Assembly (NCBI RefSeq): GCF_024105665.1
Contig: NZ_JAAAMK010000003.1
Coordinates: 496,001-560,000 of the forward strand
Direction: 5' to 3'
Length of the DNA stretch: 64,000 nt
Source: Aliihoeflea aestuarii
Lineage (GTDB): Bacteria; Pseudomonadota; Alphaproteobacteria; Rhizobiales; Rhizobiaceae
Shown: positions 9,819-18,979 of the stretch, in pieces
How the letters are laid out: the number at the start of each line of letters is the position of its first letter
How positions within the stretch are numbered: the stretch's first letter is position 1
Notes under the pieces: generated by a model
Seen by the model: only the letters and a program-made list of their open reading frames with translations
Told to the model about the DNA's origin: nothing
Database searches by the model: none
Translations under genes and position numbers: made by a program

Positions 9819-10322
9819 ATGGAAGATATCCTTCTCGACTTCGGCCATCCGACGCACCTGCCTTTCGGCGTCATCGTCTCAAGACTTTTGGCGGCCGCGC
9901 TCTTCGGCGCCGCGATCGGCTTCGAGCGCGAATGGCGCTCGCATCCGGCGGGTCTTCGAACGCATATGCTGGTTTCGCTCGCAGCCGCCGCCTTTGCGAT
10001 CCTCGGCATCGAGATCGTCCATTCCAGCCAGTTCGACGGTGACGCATCGCGGCTCGATCCCCTTCGCCTCATCGAAGCCGTAACGGCGGGCGTTGCCTTC
10101 CTCGCCGCCGGCTCCATCATCTTCGCGCAAGGGACGGTCAAGGGACTGACCACCGGGGCGGGGCTGTGGCTGGCCGGCGCGATCGGGCTCGCTTCCGGGC
10201 TCGGCTTCTGGCAGGTGGGCGCGTTCGCGACGCTGCTGGCGATCGTGATCCTCGGCCTGATGCACGTTCTGGAAAAGAAGCTCGGCCGGATCGACGGTCA
10301 GGACGGCCCGCCCGACGATTGA
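9819..10322 (+). CDS. MgtC/SapB family membrane protein
   Basis: A 167-residue inner-membrane protein of the MgtC/SapB family. Start at ATG 9819 gives MEDILLDFGHPTHLPFG, followed by a typical MgtC N-terminal block: LLAAALFGAAIGFEREW, AGLRTHMLVSLAAAAFA, FLAAGSIIFAQGTVKGLTTGAGLWLAGAIG split over three to four membrane segments. The soluble ACT-like tail of Salmonella MgtC is absent, as in many short homologues. MgtC itself is linked to survival in low magnesium and to control of F-ATPase, but short forms should not be assumed to act the same way. It stands alone, 85 bases after the VWA gene. Confidence 0.9.
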   Translation: MEDILLDFGHPTHLPFGVIVSRLLAAALFGAAIGFEREWRSHPAGLRTHMLVSLAAAAFAILGIEIVHSSQFDGDASRLDPLRLIEAVTAGVAFLAAGSIIFAQGTVKGLTTGAGLWLAGAIGLASGLGFWQVGAFATLLAIVILGLMHVLEKKLGRIDGQDGPPDD

Positions 10323-10354
10323 AGCGGCTCCAAAAGGCTGGTAATGAAGCGGCG

Positions 10355-10477
10355 ATGGAAAAGCTTTTCGGAAAACCCGGCTACAGGCGGTTCACGCTGC
10401 AGGACAGGAAGCGCCTGCCGGCGCGGTTCTATGCCCGCGTCTCCGGCGCGATCTCGACGCGCGCGGCTGCCGCCTGA
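10355..10477 (+). CDS. Possible 40-residue basic protein, unknown
   Basis: A short open frame beginning MEKLFGKPGYRRFTLQDRKR, rich in Arg and Lys with an Ala-rich end. It starts 32 bases after the MgtC-like gene in the same direction and ends 60 bases before leuC. The ribosome site is only fair (GAAGCGG). There is no match to a family I know. It could be a real small basic protein or chance; the composition is more protein-like than a random GC-rich frame, but the evidence is thin. Confidence 0.3.
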   Translation: MEKLFGKPGYRRFTLQDRKRLPARFYARVSGAISTRAAAA

Positions 10478-10537
10478 TCCTTGTATCGACGGCCGATAGC
10501 GGCCTGTTCTCCATTTTCCAATCGACGGACTTCAGCC

Positions 10538-11950
10538 ATGAGCGCACCGCGCACCCTCTACGACAAGATTTTCGACGACCATGTGGTCGACCGGCAGGAC
10601 GACGGTACCTGCCTTCTCTATATCGACCGCCATCTCGTTCACGAAGTGACCAGCCCGCAGGCCTTCGAGGGGCTGCGGATGGCCGGACGCACGGTGCGCC
10701 ACCCCGAGCGCACGCTCGCCGTCGTCGATCACAACGTGCCGACCTCGCCCGACCGCAAGCTCGGCATCAACCGGAACGAGGAAAGCCGCATCCAGATCGA
10801 GGCGTTGGCAAAGAACGCGGCGGATTTCGGCGTCGAATATTACGACGCTGCCGACATTCGGCAGGGCATCGTCCACATCATCGGGCCGGAGCAGGGCTTC
10901 ACGCTGCCGGGCATGACGATCGTGTGCGGCGACAGCCACACCTCGACGCATGGTGCGTTCGGTGCGCTGGCGCACGGCATCGGCACGTCGGAGGTCGAGC
11001 ATGTTCTGGCGACGCAGACGCTGATCCAGTCCAAGGCGAAGAACATGCTGGTGCGCGTCGACGGGCAATTGCCCGAGGGCGTCACCGCCAAGGACATCAT
11101 CCTTGCCATCATCGGCGAGATAGGCACGGCGGGCGGCACCGGCTACGTCATCGAGTATGCCGGCGAGGCGATCCGCGCGCTGTCGATGGAAGGGCGCATG
11201 ACGATCTGCAACATGTCGATCGAAGGTGGCGCGCGCGCCGGCCTGATCGCGCCGGACGAGACGACCTTCGCCTATGTGAAGGACAAGCCGCGCGCGCCCA
11301 AGGGCAAGGCGTGGGACATGGCGCTCGACTACTGGAAGACGCTCAATTCCGACGAGGGCGCGCATTACGACAAGGTGGTGGTGCTCGACGCGGCCAATCT
11401 GCCACCGATCGTCTCGTGGGGATCGTCGCCCGAAGACGTTATTTCGGTGGGCGGCGTGGTGCCCGATCCGGCCGAGATCAAGGAAGAGACCAAGCGCGTC
11501 TCCAAGCAGCGCGCCCTCGACTATATGGGCCTGACGCCGGGAACGAAGATCACCGACATCGCCATCGACCGCGTCTTCATCGGATCGTGCACCAATGGCC
11601 GCATCGAGGACCTTCGCGCCGCCGCCAAAGTGATCGAGGGCAAGACGGTCGACCCGCGCGTCGATGCGATGGTTGTGCCGGGGTCGGGCCTCGTCAAGCA
11701 GCAGGCCGAGGAAGAAGGTCTCGACGCCATCTTCAAGGCGGCCGGCTTCGACTGGCGCGAACCGGGCTGCTCGATGTGCCTTGCCATGAACGACGACCGA
11801 CTGAAGCCGCAGGAGCGTTGCGCGTCGACCTCGAACCGCAATTTCGAGGGCCGGCAGGGCTTCAAGGGCCGCACGCATCTCGTGTCGCCCGCAATGGCGG
11901 CGGCGGCGGCGATCGCCGGGCATTTCGTCGATATTCGCGACTGGAACTGA
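10538..11950 (+). CDS. leuC: 3-isopropylmalate dehydratase large subunit
   Basis: Large subunit of the LeuCD isomerase, which converts 2- to 3-isopropylmalate in leucine synthesis. The 470-residue protein starts [17 protein letters not shown]. Aconitase-family iron-sulfur ligands are visible: [13 protein letters not shown] near residue 350 and [11 protein letters not shown] near 412. [20 protein letters not shown] near 130 and the end [12 protein letters not shown] are also diagnostic. The frame extends 19 codons upstream, but this start matches the family N-terminus. leuD is not adjacent, which is usual in this group. A hairpin follows the stop. Confidence 0.97.
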   Translation: MSAPRTLYDKIFDDHVVDRQDDGTCLLYIDRHLVHEVTSPQAFEGLRMAGRTVRHPERTLAVVDHNVPTSPDRKLGINRNEESRIQIEALAKNAADFGVEYYDAADIRQGIVHIIGPEQGFTLPGMTIVCGDSHTSTHGAFGALAHGIGTSEVEHVLATQTLIQSKAKNMLVRVDGQLPEGVTAKDIILAIIGEIGTAGGTGYVIEYAGEAIRALSMEGRMTICNMSIEGGARAGLIAPDETTFAYVKDKPRAPKGKAWDMALDYWKTLNSDEGAHYDKVVVLDAANLPPIVSWGSSPEDVISVGGVVPDPAEIKEETKRVSKQRALDYMGLTPGTKITDIAIDRVFIGSCTNGRIEDLRAAAKVIEGKTVDPRVDAMVVPGSGLVKQQAEEEGLDAIFKAAGFDWREPGCSMCLAMNDDRLKPQERCASTSNRNFEGRQGFKGRTHLVSPAMAAAAAIAGHFVDIRDWN

Positions 11951-11961
11951 CTGTGTGATGC

Positions 11962-11999
11962 GAGCCGCGATCATCCGTTATCGCGGCTCACATTTACTT
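11962..11999 (+). terminator. Probable terminator of leuC
   Basis: A ten-base-pair stem GAGCCGCGAT / ATCGCGGCTC with a short loop, followed by CATTTACTTTT. The T-rich stretch is interrupted, so it is a moderate rather than ideal intrinsic terminator. Confidence 0.6.
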
Positions 12000-12168
12000 T
12001 TCGCTAACCATGAAATCCGAACGCCCGGTATTTGCGCGGCAGACATCGGTCCGTTTAATGGTGCCGATGGATTTCCGTCCCAATAATCCATTTGGAATCA
12101 GGTGGCGATTTCGCCAATGTGTCCTTGGGGCTTCCTGGCGAACGGGCTCCAGTCGTGCGAGGTGAAGT

Positions 12169-13371
12169 TTGGGTGCGGAATTTCTGCTTGGCGTGAACTT
12201 TGCCATTGCTTCGCTGCTGGCGGCGGCATTCCTGACCATCGCCCTATATGATGACCAGCGCCTGTCCGCGCGCTGGTTCGCGCTTGGTTATTGTCTCGGC
12301 GCGATCTTTTTCGGCATTGAGCTGTTCACGCCGCTGGCACATGGCGGCCTGATGTCCGAAAGTCTGGGCTATGTGGCGTTCCTGGCAGCGCTCGTAGCGT
12401 TCAATACGGGCGTTTCTCGGTTCTACGACGTGCGCCAGCCCGTCAGGTTCATAGCTATCGTGCTCGTCGCCGGGATCGTCGCCAAGCTCATGAGCGATAC
12501 GATGCCACGCGAATCCTTCCTGCGCATGATGATCTATCAGGCACCCTATTTCGTCTTGCAGGCGATGGGCATGATGCTGATCCTGCGCTCGGCCTATCGG
12601 CACCGTCTCGATACGGTGCTGGCCGGTCTTCTCGGCCTCACGGCGTTGCATTATCTGGCAAAGCCCTTCATTGCGCTTGCGACGGGCGGCCCCGGCGCGA
12701 CGCCAGCCGACTACACCTCGACCCTTTATGCCGTGATCGGCCAGACGGCGGCCGCGATCCTTGCCGTTGCGGTCGCGCTCATCCTGCTGGTCATTCTGGT
12801 GCGCAACCTTTTATCCGAACTGACCGAGAAATCGGAAACCGACATGCTTTCCGCCGCGCTCAACCGTCGCGGTTTCGAACGGCAACTCGATCTTGCCGGC
12901 AAGGGCAAGGGCCAGCCGCTCTCGCTCGTGCTTGCCGATCTCGATCATTTCAAATCCGTCAACGACACTTATGGCCACGCCGTTGGGGACGTGGTGATCA
13001 CGGCCTTCGCGAGAACGCTGCGAGACGCCACGAAGGACGCCCATTTCGTCGGGCGGATCGGCGGCGAGGAATTTGCCGTGCTCTTGCCCGGCTATACGGT
13101 TTCTGCCGCGCGCATCTTTGCCGAGGATGTGCGGCTGCGCATGCAAAAGCTGCAGATCGAGGGGCTGGAGGACGGCGCGCGCGTGACGGCGAGCTTCGGC
13201 GTTGCCGAAAGGGCGCATGCGGAGCCGGCGATCAGCCTCCACAAGCGGGCGGATGCAGCGCTTTATGCGGCCAAGAATGCGGGCCGCGACTGCGTGCGCG
13301 CCGCGCTTCCGCTGACGGTGGCCGGCGGTGCGACGCCCGTCAGCGCATCGCGAGCGGGCCGGTCGTCGTAA
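12169..13371 (+). CDS. Membrane diguanylate cyclase (GGDEF domain)
   Basis: Predicted to make cyclic di-GMP from two GTP. The start is a TTG preceded by GAGGTG. The N-terminal half (about residues 1-210) holds about six hydrophobic segments, a plain membrane sensor module of no recognised type. The C-terminal GGDEF domain (about 225-385) has DMLSAALNRRGFERQL, LADLDHFKSVNDTYGHAVGD and the active-site loop GRIGGEEFAVLLP near 294. The product-inhibition RxxD site is missing (the position reads KDAH), so feedback inhibition is unlikely. The 3' end overlaps the convergent protease gene by 32 bases. The activating signal is unknown. Confidence 0.9.
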   Translation: MGAEFLLGVNFAIASLLAAAFLTIALYDDQRLSARWFALGYCLGAIFFGIELFTPLAHGGLMSESLGYVAFLAALVAFNTGVSRFYDVRQPVRFIAIVLVAGIVAKLMSDTMPRESFLRMMIYQAPYFVLQAMGMMLILRSAYRHRLDTVLAGLLGLTALHYLAKPFIALATGGPGATPADYTSTLYAVIGQTAAAILAVAVALILLVILVRNLLSELTEKSETDMLSAALNRRGFERQLDLAGKGKGQPLSLVLADLDHFKSVNDTYGHAVGDVVITAFARTLRDATKDAHFVGRIGGEEFAVLLPGYTVSAARIFAEDVRLRMQKLQIEGLEDGARVTASFGVAERAHAEPAISLHKRADAALYAAKNAGRDCVRAALPLTVAGGATPVSASRAGRSS

Positions 13372-14161
13372 CGAGCTTGTATTCGGCCATCTCCTGCGGC
13401 GATAGATAGTAGAGCGCGCGCGGCGGCGTATCGAGCGCGTGCAGCCACATGGCCGGCTCGACGCCCATCTCGGCCAGATAGCGCGAAATCCGCGCCGCCG
13501 TGACTTGCGCATCCGACATCGCCTGTTCGGGCGCGGGAAGATTCGCGGTTCCCGAATAGAACTGGTGAAGCCCGACGGCTGCCTTCTCACCTACCGTGCG
13601 TGTCGTGCCGCCTGCCAGCACGAGCGGGCAGGACGAGGCGCACAGCGCGCCGTCCGGGACCAGCGTGCCCAGATCGCGCTCACGGATCATGCGCGCCATC
13701 GCCATAGCATCTTCCAGCGAGCCGCCGGGCGAATCGAGCGCTACCGTGCGCACGTATTCGCCGCGCGCATCGAGTTCGGCCGCAAGGCGTGTGGACGAAC
13801 CGACATCGATGGACCCGGTGGCGGCGAGGACACCGCCGGGACGCAATTCGAAGCGGATCGCATCCTTCAGCGCCGCTTCGTTGGTCTCGACGTTTTCGCG
13901 CGGGTCCTGAGAGCCGGAGGCCGAGCCGTCCGTCTCCACCGCCGGCGGCAGGATCGGCTGCGAGATTTGAACCGCCGGGTCGCTGGAAGGCCACAGTCCA
14001 CCCGTCTCGTTGCGCAGGTTGTTGAGGTCGAGCGCCAGAACGCAGACGGTGCCGGCCAGCATCGCGCCGAAGGCGAAGCGCATGATGTTGCCGTCGTCGA
14101 CACGATCGACGAACGCGGCGAAGCCGGACTTCTTCTCGGGGATGCTGGCGTTTGTGGTCAT
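13340..14161 (-). CDS. Membrane-anchored ClpP/SppA-like protease (COG3904-like)
   Basis: A 273-residue protein with one N-terminal membrane segment (MRFAFGAMLAGTVCVLALDL, about 27-46), a low-complexity linker, then a periplasmic ClpP-crotonase-like fold. Family signs are LDSPGGSLEDAMAMARMIRE near 140, PDGALCASSCPLVLAGG near 170 with the likely catalytic serine, and KAAVGLHQFYSG near 190 with the likely histidine. It probably cleaves membrane or periplasmic peptides, but no substrate is known. It overlaps the upstream partner gene by ATGA and is almost certainly co-translated with it. Its end overlaps the diguanylate cyclase gene tail to tail. Confidence 0.8.
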   Translation of the reverse strand: MTTNASIPEKKSGFAAFVDRVDDGNIMRFAFGAMLAGTVCVLALDLNNLRNETGGLWPSSDPAVQISQPILPPAVETDGSASGSQDPRENVETNEAALKDAIRFELRPGGVLAATGSIDVGSSTRLAAELDARGEYVRTVALDSPGGSLEDAMAMARMIRERDLGTLVPDGALCASSCPLVLAGGTTRTVGEKAAVGLHQFYSGTANLPAPEQAMSDAQVTAARISRYLAEMGVEPAMWLHALDTPPRALYYLSPQEMAEYKLVTTTGPLAMR

Positions 14162-15501
14162 GGCTCGAACCGCTTGCGTTCGTTGACGGACAGGGGCGTG
14201 ACGTTTTCGGCGGCCGGCTGGTGAGCGGGCGGCGGGGACGTTTCGGGTGCGTCCTGCGCCGGGGCCGGCTCTTCGGGCGCGGCAGGTTCGGCTTCGCGCA
14301 GACGCTGGGCGCGGGCTTTGACGAGTGCGTCCTGCAGCTCGATCGCGCGCATCATGTCGGCGGCCGTGACGCGGTCGGCATCGCCGATGTTTTCCTCGTC
14401 GCGGCGCACGGCGGCGTGGGCCACGGCCAGCATGGCGACGAGCACGCCTGGAAGCAGATCGATCGAGATCGCGCCGGCCCAGCTCGGCAGGAAGCTCGAC
14501 GCATAGAGAATGACCGCCTCGGCCGATGAGAGCGGGACGAAGCGCCGCTCTTCGACGCGGGGCTGCGCCATGATCTCGGCGGCGGCGTTCGACAGTGCCT
14601 GCGACTGCGCATCGACGGATGCGCGGATGGTGCCCATCACCTCATTCTGGCGGCCGGCGAGATCGGCGGTGCCGCCGGCCGCGACCGGCGCGATGAAGCC
14701 GGCCGACAAATCCTGCGCGGCGCGGGCGACGGAGGGGGCGATCGAGGTTTGCTGCAGAGCCGCGATCACGCCGGCGAGCGCCACGCTTTCTTCGGCGAAG
14801 GAATCGGAGCGTGGCTGGATGGGACCGGCGCCCGAGACGAGGCCGCGCATAGTCGCCAGATGCTGCTGGCCTTCCTCGAAAAGCTGCTGCACCGTGCCGC
14901 GCGAAGCGGTGATGGTGGCTTCCAGCTCGCGCATCTGCGCCGACATCTGGGTCAGAAGCTGGACGACGGTGCCCGAGCCGGAGGTGCCGGTGAGCGCGCC
15001 GGACTGGCGCTCGTCATCGGCAAGGCGGGCAAAGCGTTCACCCGCGCGCTGGATGTCCGGCAGGAGCGACAGTGCCGCGATGGCGTTGGAATTCGCCTGA
15101 TCGAGATCGGCCGTGTAGCCTTCCTGGGTGACCGCCAGATGCTGCTCGACGGCCGCAGAACCGGCGAGCGCCGCCGCGTTCAGCCAGGACGACATGGCGA
15201 TGATCATCAGTGAGCCAGCGGCCATGACGCCGAACAATGCGAGGCGCGAGCCGGCATCGCGCATCTCCGGCAGGATACGGGCGAGATAGGTCCAGAACCC
15301 GTAGATGCCGACCGAGACGGCGACCGAATAGATGATGGCTGCGAAGAAGACGAGCGTCGCGTCTCCGTCGAGCAGGTTGCGCACGCCGAGATAGGTATAG
15401 ACGCCGCTTGCCAGCGCCAGCGTGGCGAGGACGAAACGCGTCATCGTCTGCAAGGACGCGACGTGATTGCGGATGTTGCGGGCAGTGGTGTGGTTAGCCA
15501 T
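14158..15501 (-). CDS. Hypothetical membrane protein with coiled-coil region
   Basis: A 447-residue protein with no family I recognise. Three hydrophobic segments lie in the first 120 residues (FVLATLALASGVYTYLGV, LVFFAAIIYSVAVSVGIYGF, LALFGVMAAGSLMIIAM). A long, largely helical extracytoplasmic region of Ala, Gln, Glu and Ser follows, with coiled-coil potential. A fourth segment is near 325-360 (SIDLLPGVLVAMLAV), and the tail is Glu/Pro/Ala-rich and presumably cytoplasmic. It is the first gene of a two-gene operon with the ClpP-like protease (ATGA overlap), suggesting that it is that protease's scaffold, substrate or partner. That role is inference from the pairing only. Confidence 0.75.
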   Translation of the reverse strand: MANHTTARNIRNHVASLQTMTRFVLATLALASGVYTYLGVRNLLDGDATLVFFAAIIYSVAVSVGIYGFWTYLARILPEMRDAGSRLALFGVMAAGSLMIIAMSSWLNAAALAGSAAVEQHLAVTQEGYTADLDQANSNAIAALSLLPDIQRAGERFARLADDERQSGALTGTSGSGTVVQLLTQMSAQMRELEATITASRGTVQQLFEEGQQHLATMRGLVSGAGPIQPRSDSFAEESVALAGVIAALQQTSIAPSVARAAQDLSAGFIAPVAAGGTADLAGRQNEVMGTIRASVDAQSQALSNAAAEIMAQPRVEERRFVPLSSAEAVILYASSFLPSWAGAISIDLLPGVLVAMLAVAHAAVRRDEENIGDADRVTAADMMRAIELQDALVKARAQRLREAEPAAPEEPAPAQDAPETSPPPAHQPAAENVTPLSVNERKRFEP

Positions 15502-15600
15502 TTCTTAACCTCTTGCTTCGCAAAGGCAAAACAAAGGTGTCGAAAAGTGGACGCGCTCTCTTGAAGCACGCGTTCGCGCGGTCACGAATATGTGTGGCCT

Positions 15601-15945
15601 TTACCTGCAAAGCACATCGGCCGGGGTGGGGACGACGCCTTCCGGCAGTCCGTACATGTAGCTGCGCCCATGGACCAGAACCGCGCCGAATTCGCAGTCG
15701 CGGCCGCGGGTAAGGTGCAGGCGCTGCCCGCCATGATACGCGACGCGCGGCGCGTCCTTCTCATAATATCCCGACGCCGCCTCGCCCGCGCCGACGACGA
15801 TGCGCTTGTAGCCGGCGGGCGAATAGATCACGAGATTGCCGAAACTGTCGGCATGGACGCGGTCCCGGTGGAGGCCGCCGGCGAAAGCGGATGGAATGGC
15901 CGAAGCGGCGAGGGCGAGCGATAGGGCAATGGCGGCTGGCTTCAT
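15601..15945 (-). CDS. Small exported protein, unknown
   Basis: A 114-residue protein. The frame is open further upstream, but the ATG at 15945 is directly followed by a clear Sec signal (MKPAAIALSLALAASAIPSA then FAGG). The mature part is about 92 residues with HADSFGNLVIYSPAGYKRIV, two Cys (RGDCEF-like RGRDCEFG and the C-terminal DVLCR) that could form a disulfide, and GRSYMYGLPEG. I do not recognise a family. It lies alone between the protease operon and sdh. Confidence 0.7.
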   Translation of the reverse strand: MKPAAIALSLALAASAIPSAFAGGLHRDRVHADSFGNLVIYSPAGYKRIVVGAGEAASGYYEKDAPRVAYHGGQRLHLTRGRDCEFGAVLVHGRSYMYGLPEGVVPTPADVLCR

Positions 15946-16295
15946 CACGCGGGCTCCCAGAATCAAGACCGGCGCGGATCGCCGGGTAGTGTTAAGGCAA
16001 GTTAACGCTTTCTTAACGCTTGTCACCCGAAACGCCGTGTTTGGCGGCCGAGGTTTTAACAAACATGGTTAACGCGCAGCAGCCGGACACTGTCATGCCA
16101 GACGCTGGAAATCGCCTGAACGCTTAATCGATTGAAGCGCGACGGATCGAAATAAGGGGCGAAAAGCAGGCCAAATCAGCGCTTTCCGGCTTTGACGCAA
16201 TGCAAAAACCGCATTAGAAAGCGCCAACACTTCACGTCGCAGTCCGGCGACGGCATGACGCATCCAGTCGAGTGCCGCCGTCGAACGGGGGAGCC
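15946..16295. other. 350-base intergenic region upstream of sdhC
   Basis: No convincing gene on either strand. It contains the divergent control regions for the small exported protein (-) and sdhCDAB (+). GTTAA/TTAAC-rich sequence lies between 15990 and 16070, and a sigma-70-like promoter candidate is at 16192-16220. No riboswitch or strong terminator is seen. Confidence 0.6.
16192..16220 (+). promoter_or_regulatory. Candidate housekeeping promoter for sdhCDAB
   Basis: TTGACG (preceded by T, matching the well-conserved alphaproteobacterial -35), a 17-base spacer, then TAGAAA as a weak -10. It lies about 75 bases before the sdhC start in a gene-free stretch. Confidence 0.4.
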
Positions 16296-16706
16296 ATGAG
16301 CAAGACCACAGCCACCCGTGCGAGACCTCTGTCTCCGCATCTTCAAGTCTACACGTTTATCCCGACCATGATGATGTCGATCATCCATCGCATCACCGGC
16401 GTCGGGCTCTATTTCGGTACGGTCCTCGTCGCGATCTGGCTTCTGGCGGCTTCCGGTTCGCCGGAAAGCTTCGCGCGCGTTCAGGCCATCTACGGGTCGT
16501 GGTTCGGGCTGTTCGTGCTCTTCGGCTATACTTGGGTGCTGATCCATCATCTCATCGGCGGCGTGCGCCATTTCGTCATGGATTCCGGTAGCGACCTCGC
16601 GCTCGGCAAAGAGCAATCAACGAAGGCCGCAATCGCCATGCCGTTCATTTCGGCCGGCATCACGATCCTGATCTGGATCGTCGCCCTTCTTTCGCGGGGA
16701 GCCTGA
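16296..16706 (+). CDS. sdhC: Succinate dehydrogenase cytochrome b556 subunit
   Basis: Membrane anchor of complex II that helps bind heme b and ubiquinone. The 136-residue protein starts MSKTTATRARPLSPHLQVY, with RPLSPHLQVYTF being the usual SdhC opening. SIIHRITGVGLYFGT (near 35) and IHHLIGGVRHFVMD (near 90) carry the family signature and the likely heme histidine. Three membrane segments are visible. It is the first gene of sdhCD-A-vapD-B; three bases separate its stop from sdhD. Confidence 0.95.
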   Translation: MSKTTATRARPLSPHLQVYTFIPTMMMSIIHRITGVGLYFGTVLVAIWLLAASGSPESFARVQAIYGSWFGLFVLFGYTWVLIHHLIGGVRHFVMDSGSDLALGKEQSTKAAIAMPFISAGITILIWIVALLSRGA

Positions 16707-16709
16707 GCG

Positions 16710-17093
16710 ATGGCGAGCATGCGTACACCTCTTCGCCGCGTTCGCGGCCTCGGTTCGGCCAAGGAAGGCACGGACCATTTCTGGAAGCAGCGCCTGACGG
16801 CGCTCGCCAATGTGCCGCTGGTGCTGTTCGCGCTCGGCCTGATCGTTTCGCTCGCCGGACAGCCCCATGAGGTCGTCCGCTCGACGCTGGCCAATCCCTT
16901 CGTGGCGCTGGTGCTGATCCTCTTCCTCGTGTCGGTCCTGACCCATATGAAGCTCGGCATGCAGGTCGTCATCGAGGATTACGTGCATGGCGAGGGCGCG
17001 AAAATTCTGCTCATCGCGCTCAACATCTTCTTCACCTTCGCCGTGGGCGCCGCATCGGTGTTCGCGCTGTTGAAAATCGCATTCGGGGGCTGA
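16710..17093 (+). CDS. sdhD: Succinate dehydrogenase hydrophobic membrane anchor subunit
   Basis: Second membrane anchor of complex II, 127 residues with three hydrophobic segments. RRVRGLGSAKEGTDHFWKQR is the conserved cytoplasmic start, and VLTHMKLGMQVVIEDYVHGE near 75 includes the heme-side histidine and the quinone-site region. It is packed tightly between sdhC and sdhA. Confidence 0.95.
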   Translation: MASMRTPLRRVRGLGSAKEGTDHFWKQRLTALANVPLVLFALGLIVSLAGQPHEVVRSTLANPFVALVLILFLVSVLTHMKLGMQVVIEDYVHGEGAKILLIALNIFFTFAVGAASVFALLKIAFGG

Positions 17094-17096
17094 GGC

Positions 17097-18944
17097 GTGG
17101 CTGAGAGCGAAACCAGAAACAATGCTTCGCGACCCGCGCGCGACGGCTACACCTATGTCGATCACTCCTATGACGTCGTCGTCGTGGGGGCCGGCGGCGC
17201 GGGCCTTCGCGCAACGCTCGGCATGGCCGAACAGGGGCTGAAGACGGCCTGCATCACCAAGGTCTTCCCGACGCGCTCGCACACGGTCGCGGCGCAGGGC
17301 GGCATCGCCGCCTCGCTGAAGAACATGGGTCCGGATTCGTGGCAGTGGCACCTTTACGACACCGTCAAGGGCTCCGACTGGCTCGGCGACGTCGACGCGA
17401 TGGAGTATCTGGCGCGTGAGGCACCTGCCGCCGTCTACGAACTCGAGCATTACGGCGTGCCGTTCTCGCGTACCGAAGAGGGCAAGATCTACCAGCGTCC
17501 CTTCGGCGGTCACATGCAGAATTTCGGCGACGGCCCGCCCGTGCAGCGCACCTGCGCGGCCGCCGACCGCACCGGCCACGCGATCCTGCACACGCTCTAC
17601 GGCCAGTCGGTTCGCAACAACGCGCAGTTCTTCATCGAATATTTCGCGCTCGACCTGATCATGACGGACGGTGTGTGTACCGGCGTCGTCGCCTGGAACC
17701 TCGACGACGGCACGATCCATCGCTTCGCCGCCAAGATGGTGGTGCTGGCGACGGGCGGCTATGGCCGCGCCTACCAATCGGCCACTTCGGCCCACACCTG
17801 CACCGGCGACGGCGGCGGCATGGTCGCCCGCGCCGGCCTGCCCTTGCAGGACATGGAGTTCGTCCAGTTCCACCCGACCGGCATTTATGGCGCGGGCTGC
17901 CTCATCACCGAGGGCGCGCGCGGCGAGGGCGGGTATCTGGTCAATTCCGAGGGCGAGCGCTTCATGGAGCGCTATGCGCCTTCGGCGAAGGATCTGGCCT
18001 CGCGCGACGTCGTCTCGCGCTGCATGACCATGGAAATCCGCGAGGGGCGCGGCGTCGGCAAGGAGAAGGACCATATCTTCCTTCACCTCGACCATCTCGA
18101 TCCGGCCGTGCTGCACGAGCGCCTTCCGGGGATTTCCGAAAGCGCCAAGATCTTCGCCGGCGTCGACGTGACGCGCGAGCCGATCCCGGTCCTGCCGACC
18201 GTTCACTACAATATGGGCGGCATCCCGACGAATTACTGGGGCGAAGTGCTGAACCCGACCGCCGAAAAGCCGGACGCCGTCGCGCCGGGCCTGATGGCTG
18301 TCGGCGAGGCCGGTTGCGCCTCGGTCCACGGGGCGAACCGTCTCGGCTCCAACTCGCTGATCGATCTCGTTGTGTTCGGCCGCGCGGCCGCCATCCGCGC
18401 CGGTCAGGTGATCGACAGGGATTCCAAGGTTCCGGCAATCAATGTCGAAGCCTGCGACAAGATCATGGAGCGCTTTGACCGTATCCGTCATGCCGACGGT
18501 TCGACGCCGACCGCGAAGATCCGCGGCCGCATGCAGCGGGCCATGCAGGAAGACGCCGCCGTCTTCCGCACGCAGGAATCGCTCGAACAGGGCTGCCGGC
18601 GCATTTCGAAAATCTGGGACGAGATGGCCGATCTCAAGGTCCACGACCGCTCGATGATCTGGAACTCCGATCTGGTCGAGACGCTGGAACTGGAGAACCT
18701 GATGGCGAACGCCATCACCACGGTGTATTCGGCCGAGGCGCGCAAGGAAAGCCGCGGCGCGCACGCCCGCGAGGATTTCGCCGATCGCGATGACGCCAAC
18801 TGGCGCAAGCACACGCTGTCGTGGGTGGACGAGGCGGGCAAGGTTCGGCTCGACTATCGCGGCGTTCACACCGAGACGATGCTGCCGCTCGATCAGGGCG
18901 GCATCGACCCGGCCAAGATCGCGCCGAAGAAGCGCGTTTACTGA
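17097..18944 (+). CDS. sdhA: Succinate dehydrogenase flavoprotein subunit
   Basis: Catalytic subunit of complex II that oxidises succinate to fumarate on covalently bound FAD. The 615-residue protein starts at a GTG three bases after sdhD. Visible features are [20 protein letters not shown] near residue 24 (FAD binding), [14 protein letters not shown] near 60 (histidine that binds FAD covalently), [19 protein letters not shown] near 240, the substrate/catalytic [20 protein letters not shown] near 410, and a C-terminus ending [12 protein letters not shown]. Flavinylation normally needs SdhE, and the SdhAF4-type chaperone at 41437-41646 would act on this subunit. Confidence 0.97.
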   Translation: MAESETRNNASRPARDGYTYVDHSYDVVVVGAGGAGLRATLGMAEQGLKTACITKVFPTRSHTVAAQGGIAASLKNMGPDSWQWHLYDTVKGSDWLGDVDAMEYLAREAPAAVYELEHYGVPFSRTEEGKIYQRPFGGHMQNFGDGPPVQRTCAAADRTGHAILHTLYGQSVRNNAQFFIEYFALDLIMTDGVCTGVVAWNLDDGTIHRFAAKMVVLATGGYGRAYQSATSAHTCTGDGGGMVARAGLPLQDMEFVQFHPTGIYGAGCLITEGARGEGGYLVNSEGERFMERYAPSAKDLASRDVVSRCMTMEIREGRGVGKEKDHIFLHLDHLDPAVLHERLPGISESAKIFAGVDVTREPIPVLPTVHYNMGGIPTNYWGEVLNPTAEKPDAVAPGLMAVGEAGCASVHGANRLGSNSLIDLVVFGRAAAIRAGQVIDRDSKVPAINVEACDKIMERFDRIRHADGSTPTAKIRGRMQRAMQEDAAVFRTQESLEQGCRRISKIWDEMADLKVHDRSMIWNSDLVETLELENLMANAITTVYSAEARKESRGAHAREDFADRDDANWRKHTLSWVDEAGKVRLDYRGVHTETMLPLDQGGIDPAKIAPKKRVY

Positions 18945-18979
18945 GTATATGATAATGTCCGGGGCGAAAGGATATCGCC

